Assembly: GCA_964525965.1 (NCBI GenBank)
Contig: CAZGKA010000042.1
Location: forward strand, 1 to 18,241
From: Methanodesulfokora sp964525965
GTDB lineage: Archaea; Korarchaeota; Korarchaeia; Korarchaeales; Korarchaeaceae
Direction: 5' to 3'
Length of the DNA: 18,241 nt
Positions 14,428 through 18,241 of this stretch are shown piece by piece. Positions within the stretch are counted from its first letter, which is position 1; every line of letters starts with the position of its first letter. A program made the translations under genes and the position numbers. The notes beneath the pieces are model-generated. The model was not told where the DNA came from and ran no database searches. It saw only the letters and a list, made by a program, of their open reading frames with translations.

Positions 14428-16278
14428 ATGAACGATCCTCTGGGAGAGATAAGGGAGGCCATAGCCTCAGCTGTTAAGGAGGCTTCTCCCATCCCCGTAG
14501 AGGAAGTTCCCTTGAGCAGAACTCCTCCGGGGCATGAAGGACATCTCGGCACGCCTATAGGATTTAAGCTCGCCAAGAAACTCGGAATGAGTCCTGAGGA
14601 AGTTGCTGAGAGGATAGCCTCTGGGATGAAGCTTCCTCCCGGAGTAAAGAAGGCCACGGTGATGAGGGGATTCATAAACTTCGAGATAGATAGGGGGCTC
14701 TTCTTCAAAAGGGTTGTGGAGCTGGCGGTCAGGGAGGAACTCGGCAGGGGCGGCTTCTCCGGGAGGATAGTGGTTGAACACACGAGTGCCAACCCCGTCC
14801 ATCCTCTACACGTGGGGAGCGGGAGGAACGCCGTGATAGGTGATACCCTAGCTAGGATGCTTTCCTACATGGGGTTTGATGTTGAGAAACACTATCTCGT
14901 GAACGACAGTGGGCTTCAAATGGCGTACCTTGTTCTGGGATCCATGTTCTCACCCCCTCCTCCTAGAGGGGTCAAGAAGGATCACTGGTACGGGATCATA
15001 TACGCCAGCTCCAACATGGCGGTTATGCTGAGGAAGGAAGAGGATGTCGAGGAGGTGAAGGCCAGCTTGGAAAGGCTCAGATCCAAGAACCGCGAGGTGG
15101 TGGACCCAGTGATCAAGGGCATATCGGAGATGGACGATCCCCAGGCGAAGCTCCAAGAACTGATACGCAGACATCAGTCGGGAGATGAGGAGATCTCCCA
15201 CATGTTCAGGAGGTGTGCTGAGGATGTCCTCTCGGGATTCAGGGAGACCCTGAACAGGTTGGGCGTGGAGCACGATGCCTTCGACTGGGAAAGCGATCTA
15301 ATATGGTCTGGACTCGTGAAGAAGACTGTGGAAAGGCTCTCCAAATACACAGGAGAGGAGGAGGGGGCCATATATCTGGATCTGCATAAAGCGGCTGAGG
15401 AGAACGAGGTGGTCCTCAAGGTCTTCGGATTTTCATCGCTTGAGAAGTTCAAGCAATCAATCCCCCAGAAGTTCTTCCTCAGCAGGTCTGATGGAACCTG
15501 GCTCTACACAGCCACCGACATAGCGTACTCCTGTTACAAGCTGGAAGAGCTGGGATTTGACAGGTGCTACAACGTCATAGGCGCTGAGCAGAAGATGGAG
15601 CAGAACCAGGTCAGGTCGAGCATAGCCCTCATGGGGATAGATCCGGATCGCCTAGTGCACTTCAGCTACGAGATGGTGGAGCTCACCAGTGGCAGGATGA
15701 GGGGAAGAATGGGGACCTACCTCACACTGGACGAACTGGTGGACGCTACTAAGAGAAAGGTAGAGGACCTCCTCAGGGATAGGGGCATGAGCGACTCTGA
15801 GATATCCGAAATAAGCGAGAAGGTGGCTATCGGGGCGATAAGATATGCCCTCCTGGCCGTGGATCCCAACAAGGTCGTCAGGTTCGACTGGAACAGGGTC
15901 CTCAACCTCAACGAGAACAGTGGACCCTTCATCCAGTACTCCTACACCAGGGCAGCTAGCATCCTGAGGAAGGCCGGATCGATGCCCGCAAGCTTTGATC
16001 CATTGAACTTGAAGGAGGAGCTGGAGGAAGAGCTAATATTCAAGATGGCAGAGGTGCCATCGGTCGTCAGGTCCTCAGTCGATCTGATGAGGCCGGACAT
16101 ACTGATACAGCATGCAAACGAGCTGGCCCTGATCTTCAACAAGTACTACGAGAAGTACCCGGTCCTAAAAGCTGAGGAGGGAGTTAAGGAGGCCAGGATA
16201 TTTCTGGTGGCGGCTTTTAAAGGAACGCTGGGTATCCTCATGGATCTGGCGGGCATACCCAGGCTGGACAGGATGTGA
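14428..16278 (+). CDS. argS: arginyl-tRNA synthetase, archaeal type
   Basis: 616 residues; charges tRNA-Arg with arginine in the cytoplasm. Order of parts: N-terminal additional domain (1 to about 110); class I catalytic core with HTSANPVHPLHVGSGRN (118-134), which includes the HIGH-type motif HVGS at 128-131 and the Asn-Pro typical of ArgRS; VNDSGLQ (158-164); a helical insertion around 200-270; WLYTATDIAYSCYK (358-371); VIGAEQKMEQNQV (383-395); then a C-terminal DALR-type anticodon-binding domain (about 498-616) beginning NSGPFIQYSYTRAASIL. The KMSKS-equivalent loop reads GRMRGRMGTYLTLDEL (422-437); many ArgRS lack a canonical KMSKS, but Met stands where a Lys or Arg is often seen. The gene ends 2 bp from the stop of the convergent phosphatase gene. 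Confidence 0.95.
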   Translation: MNDPLGEIREAIASAVKEASPIPVEEVPLSRTPPGHEGHLGTPIGFKLAKKLGMSPEEVAERIASGMKLPPGVKKATVMRGFINFEIDRGLFFKRVVELAVREELGRGGFSGRIVVEHTSANPVHPLHVGSGRNAVIGDTLARMLSYMGFDVEKHYLVNDSGLQMAYLVLGSMFSPPPPRGVKKDHWYGIIYASSNMAVMLRKEEDVEEVKASLERLRSKNREVVDPVIKGISEMDDPQAKLQELIRRHQSGDEEISHMFRRCAEDVLSGFRETLNRLGVEHDAFDWESDLIWSGLVKKTVERLSKYTGEEEGAIYLDLHKAAEENEVVLKVFGFSSLEKFKQSIPQKFFLSRSDGTWLYTATDIAYSCYKLEELGFDRCYNVIGAEQKMEQNQVRSSIALMGIDPDRLVHFSYEMVELTSGRMRGRMGTYLTLDELVDATKRKVEDLLRDRGMSDSEISEISEKVAIGAIRYALLAVDPNKVVRFDWNRVLNLNENSGPFIQYSYTRAASILRKAGSMPASFDPLNLKEELEEELIFKMAEVPSVVRSSVDLMRPDILIQHANELALIFNKYYEKYPVLKAEEGVKEARIFLVAAFKGTLGILMDLAGIPRLDRM

Positions 16279-16280
16279 AC

Positions 16281-16868
16281 TCATCTCCCCCTCAGAAGCC
16301 TCTCAAGCGAGACAAAGGCCCTCTCCAGGGCCCCGACTTTTTTGGTCCTGAGCGGCCTGAGCACAGCATCCAGAGGTATCTCACCAGCCAGCATGACCAT
16401 CAGCGTTGCTGAGAGGGTTCTCAACGATTCCTCCTGCTGATCGCTCTCTATGGCCCCGGGCCTAACTCTCCTGACCCTCTCCATCGCTGATCTGGCCGGC
16501 ATGCCGCTTGAGAATATGAGGTACGCTGCAGCGAGGGTTCCAGCTCTTCCAACTCCGGCGAAACAGTGCACAGCCACGGGTCTACCGGATCGAATCTCTG
16601 AGTTCATCCACTTGAGGACTCTGATCATCTCCTCGACAGGAGGAGCCATCTTCGGAGGCGTTGGGCAGAAGAGGAAGTTCATTTTCCTTCGCCTTACACA
16701 CTCCCTGTAAAAGCTAACGTTTCTCCAGAAGGGGACTATCTCCCTCTCAGTCGCCAAACAAACTATGGAGCCCACTCCCATCCTTTTCAGGAGCTCGAGG
16801 TCCTCCACCCTAGTGGGTATCCTGGATATGCCCAACTCCATGGGGAGGATCCACGTCAGCAGAACCAT
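16281..16868 (-). CDS. dual-specificity-type protein phosphatase
   Basis: 195 residues from the ATG at 16868. The cysteine-phosphatase P-loop is HCFAGVGRAG at 101-110 (Cys102 nucleophile, Arg108), followed by the helix TLAAAYLIF. The N-terminal part (ILPMELGISRIPTRVEDLELLKRMGVGSIVCLA) matches archaeal dual-specificity phosphatases. The loop that usually provides the general acid Asp reads CPTPPKMAPP (68-77) with no Asp, so either another residue serves or activity is low. A cytoplasmic role in removing phosphate from Tyr/Ser/Thr or a small molecule is inferred. An ATG 33 bp upstream (16901) extends the frame, but it lies inside the TATA-like element, so the shorter form with a leaderless start is favoured. 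Confidence 0.85.
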   Translation of the reverse strand: MVLLTWILPMELGISRIPTRVEDLELLKRMGVGSIVCLATEREIVPFWRNVSFYRECVRRRKMNFLFCPTPPKMAPPVEEMIRVLKWMNSEIRSGRPVAVHCFAGVGRAGTLAAAYLIFSSGMPARSAMERVRRVRPGAIESDQQEESLRTLSATLMVMLAGEIPLDAVLRPLRTKKVGALERAFVSLERLLRGR

Positions 16869-16886
16869 TCGCGGGGATGGTGCAGG

Positions 16887-16900
16887 TAAAGCTTTAAACA
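16887..16900. promoter_or_regulatory. palindromic TATA-like element shared by divergent leaderless genes
   Basis: TAAAGCTTTAAACA contains the palindrome TAAAGCTTTA. The element CTTTAAA/TTTAAAG, centred at about 16895, lies about 27 nt from the ATG at 16868 (minus) and about 26 nt from the GTG at 16921 (plus). Both starts lack a Shine-Dalgarno sequence, so one TATA box could drive two leaderless genes. Confidence 0.5.
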
Positions 16901-16920
16901 TCCGCGCGGGATGTCTTCAG

Positions 16921-17331
16921 GTGAACGAGCGAGAGGTGCGCAGACTTCTCAGCGAGTACGGGCTGGACAGGTACGCCACCGTCATAGTGGAGGGATCGAG
17001 GATAAGGGTGATAATAAACTACGACCCGCTCAGAGAGGACAAGAGGAGAACTCTAACTCTGGCTAGGAGGATAAACGGGGGCAGGTTCATCGGCATAAAA
17101 GCAGAGGAGCTCGTCGAGCAGCTCCACATGCTCACCAAAAACATGGAGGATGTGACTCTCCGTGAGGAGATAACAATTCCGAGGTCCAGATCTGGTTTAA
17201 GCAGGCTCAGAAGGTTCTTGGGAATCGTTCAAGAGAGGATCCACGATACTGACAGAAAAGCCAGGGAGATGAGGTCCCTCGTGAGGCAGGTCCACTTCTA
17301 TGCTCACGAGCTTCTCAGGAGCAACAGGTGA
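16921..17331 (+). CDS. unrecognised 136-residue protein
   Basis: I do not recognise a family. From the GTG at 16921 the protein begins VNEREVRRLLSEYGLDRY, has a strand-like pair (YATVIVEG, RIRVIINYD), then NGGRFIGIKAEELVEQLHML, and ends in an Arg-rich helical half (LSRLRRFLGIVQERIHDTDRKAREMRSLVRQVHFYAHELL). It is basic and has no membrane segment or signal peptide; nucleic-acid or ribosome association is possible but only a guess. A longer frame from 16765 is open but runs through the phosphatase gene and its promoter, so I chose the GTG that lies at leaderless distance from the shared TATA-like element. Its TGA directly abuts the stop of the convergent gene at 17332. Confidence 0.65.
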   Translation: MNEREVRRLLSEYGLDRYATVIVEGSRIRVIINYDPLREDKRRTLTLARRINGGRFIGIKAEELVEQLHMLTKNMEDVTLREEITIPRSRSGLSRLRRFLGIVQERIHDTDRKAREMRSLVRQVHFYAHELLRSNR

Positions 17332-17775
17332 TCACAGAAGCTTCGAGATGTCCTCCATGGACTCCATCCAGGACCGGTTCATTTTCTCCTGAAGATCGGC
17401 TATCTCATCGTCGGAGTAGAAGAGGAAATCGTCCTCACCGGACCTCTTGAGGTCTACGGTCTTGAAGGCGTTAGATACCCAAAGCAGAGCAACGACCTTC
17501 TTCTTCAGCCATTCCACGTAGTTCTCATCGTTGGGGGCGAACTCAGCGATCCAGAGCTCATCTCCATCGAACTTCAGGTGGACCCTCCCCCTCTCATCCC
17601 TCATGGCCTTGACTATGGTCGCCTTCCCTAGCTGGAAGTTGGAGACCTCCTTGCCCTCTCTCAGTCCTAGGATCAGGGGCTCTATGTCCGTCCCTTTCTT
17701 GGCGAACGTCTCCTTGAGAAACCTCTCTAGGGAGTCAACATCCTCAAAAACTATCTCACCGAAGGCATCCCCCAT
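17332..17775 (-). CDS. unrecognised 147-residue acidic protein
   Basis: I do not recognise a family. It begins MGDAFGEIVFEDVDSLERFL, contains PLILGLREGKEVSNFQLGKATIVKAM, then paired strands around GRVHLKFDGDELWIAEFAPND and an acidic C-terminal helix (DDEIADLQEKMNRSWMESMEDISKLL). It looks like a small, soluble alpha/beta protein with no catalytic signature. The start is fixed by a full GGAGGTG on the minus strand, 5 nt before the ATG at 17775. The frame stays open upstream to an ATG at 17934, but that version runs into the epimerase gene and lacks any such signal. A T-rich TATA-like element about 38 nt upstream of the ATG would give a short leader just covering the Shine-Dalgarno sequence. Confidence 0.72.
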   Translation of the reverse strand: MGDAFGEIVFEDVDSLERFLKETFAKKGTDIEPLILGLREGKEVSNFQLGKATIVKAMRDERGRVHLKFDGDELWIAEFAPNDENYVEWLKKKVVALLWVSNAFKTVDLKRSGEDDFLFYSDDEIADLQEKMNRSWMESMEDISKLL

Positions 17776-17780
17776 GAAAG

Positions 17781-17787
17781 CACCTCC
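17781..17787 (-). promoter_or_regulatory. strong ribosome-binding site, decides the start of the gene at 17775
   Basis: GGAGGTG on the minus strand, a full match to the archaeal anti-Shine-Dalgarno, with a 5 nt spacer to the ATG at 17775. It rejects the two longer in-frame starts. Confidence 0.75.
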
Positions 17788-17807
17788 AAACAAATCCATT
17801 GCCTCTG

Positions 17808-17818
17808 TAAAAAAGTTT
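17808..17818 (-). promoter_or_regulatory. TATA-like element of the acidic-protein gene
   Basis: The minus strand reads AAACTTTTTTA here. A start site about 26 nt on, near 17787, would begin the message exactly at the GGAGGTG, giving a 12 nt leader. Confidence 0.4.
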
Positions 17819-17837
17819 GTCCGCGAGGGTCGAAAAC

Positions 17838-17848
17838 GGTTATCAATC
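17838..17848 (+). promoter_or_regulatory. TATA-like element of the epimerase gene
   Basis: GGTTATCAATC, the most AT-rich stretch in this short gap, is centred about 33 nt before the ATG at 17876. With no Shine-Dalgarno sequence before that ATG, a very short leader is likely. Confidence 0.3.
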
Positions 17849-17875
17849 TCCGGTAGCTGGGATGCTAGATGATCG

Positions 17876-18241
17876 ATGTCCTTGATGGTGGTGGCTGGGA
17901 CAAGACCTGAGCTGATAAAGCTAGCTCCGGTCATGAAGTCGCTGAACGAGCTTGGAGTGGATTACACGTTTGTCTGGAGCGGGCAACACTATGACTATCG
18001 ACTGAGCAGGATATTTCTCGAGCAGCTCGCGCTTCCCAACCCGGATGAGAATCTGGGGGTCGGCAGCGGCACTCATGCTGAGCAGACAGCGAGACTCATG
18101 ATGGCGCTGGAGAAGGTCATCGAGAGGAGAAAACCAGAGGTCGTGATCGCTGAGGGGGACACGAACACCGTCCTAGCGGCAGCAATGACATCCACAAAGA
18201 TGGGGATTCCCTTCGCTCACGTTGAGGCCGGTCTTAGGAGC
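17876..18241 (+). CDS. wecB: UDP-N-acetylglucosamine 2-epimerase (non-hydrolysing), 5' part only
   Basis: 122 codons are present and the frame is open at the window end; the family is usually about 350-380 residues. The visible N-terminal Rossmann-like domain carries the family blocks in order: MVVAGTRPELIKLAPVMKSL (GTRPE near the N-terminus), WSGQHYDYRLSRIFLEQL, PDENLGVGSGTHAEQTA, VVIAEGDTNTVLAAA (the GDTNT motif) and PFAHVEAGLRS (HVEAGLRS). The enzyme interconverts UDP-GlcNAc and UDP-ManNAc in the cytoplasm for surface-glycan synthesis. The start is ATG 17876, since an in-frame TGA lies 2 codons upstream and the first strand follows at once; TTG 17882 and ATG 17885 are alternatives. It may use nucleotide sugars of the type made by the gene at 8494. 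Confidence 0.93.
   Translation, partial: MSLMVVAGTRPELIKLAPVMKSLNELGVDYTFVWSGQHYDYRLSRIFLEQLALPNPDENLGVGSGTHAEQTARLMMALEKVIERRKPEVVIAEGDTNTVLAAAMTSTKMGIPFAHVEAGLRS

Noticed and set aside
14271..14792. 173-codon minus-strand frame inside the winged-helix and argS genes
   Set aside because: Ser/Pro-rich shadow translation opposite a confident arginyl-tRNA synthetase.
16765..16920. N-terminal extension of the unrecognised plus-strand protein
   Set aside because: It would run through the phosphatase coding region and the shared TATA-like element; the GTG at 16921 fits a leaderless start.
17776..17934. N-terminal extension of the acidic minus-strand protein
   Set aside because: It would overlap the epimerase gene and both promoters, whereas GGAGGTG points to the ATG at 17775.
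1..18241. CRISPR arrays, tRNA or rRNA genes, insertion sequences
   Set aside because: I saw no regularly spaced repeats, no tRNA-like cloverleaf in the few gaps, and no transposase-like frame or terminal repeats. The gaps are too small for larger RNA genes.

Overview
The window looks like the genome of a hyperthermophilic or thermophilic archaeon. Genes are tightly packed, arginine is mostly AGG/AGA and isoleucine often ATA. Many start codons lie 24-31 nt downstream of a TATA-like element with little or no leader, while operon-internal genes carry GGTG/GGAGGTG ribosome-binding sites. The protein set (UPF0251/DUF134 regulator, archaeal-type ArgRS, sugar-1-phosphate nucleotidyltransferase with a left-handed beta-helix, endonuclease V fused to an alkyltransferase-like domain, tubulin/FtsZ-superfamily GTPase) is archaeal. 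A TACK lineage such as Korarchaeota is my guess; no marker in the window settles it.

Layout. Positions 1-315 hold the end of an FHA-domain gene, converging on a secreted, membrane-anchored calcineurin-like phosphoesterase (299-2242, minus). Positions 2330-6760 (minus) form a complete ABC importer operon: substrate-binding protein, double-length permease, FbpC/PotA-type ATPase. Across a divergent promoter lies a secreted, membrane-anchored GATase-like protein (6859-7851, plus) that may belong to the same uptake system. Then come a DUF134 regulator (7899-8216, minus), a possible 53-residue protein (8272-8433) and a sugar-phosphate nucleotidyltransferase (8494-9606).

The most unusual part is 9652-13231: a 513-residue soluble alpha-helical/coiled-coil protein, a divergent tubulin/FtsZ-superfamily GTPase that keeps the T1, T4 and T7 signatures, and a short eIF2B/ribose-bisphosphate-isomerase-fold protein that lacks the usual catalytic Cys. 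They run in the same direction with gaps of 46 and 18 bp. This is a plausible cytoskeletal or positioning cassette that I cannot match to a described system.

The remainder is mostly housekeeping: an ATL-endonuclease V fusion (13206-14156, minus), a winged-helix protein translationally coupled to argS (14211-16278), a dual-specificity-type protein phosphatase (16281-16868, minus), two unrecognised small proteins (16921-17331 plus; 17332-17775 minus), and the 5' end of a UDP-GlcNAc 2-epimerase gene (17876 to the window end). The epimerase and the nucleotidyltransferase at 8494 could both feed cell-surface glycan synthesis.

Two architectural themes recur. At several divergent junctions one TATA-like element appears to serve both strands with leaderless or near-leaderless starts. 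Convergent pairs have stop codons that overlap, abut or lie 2 bp apart.
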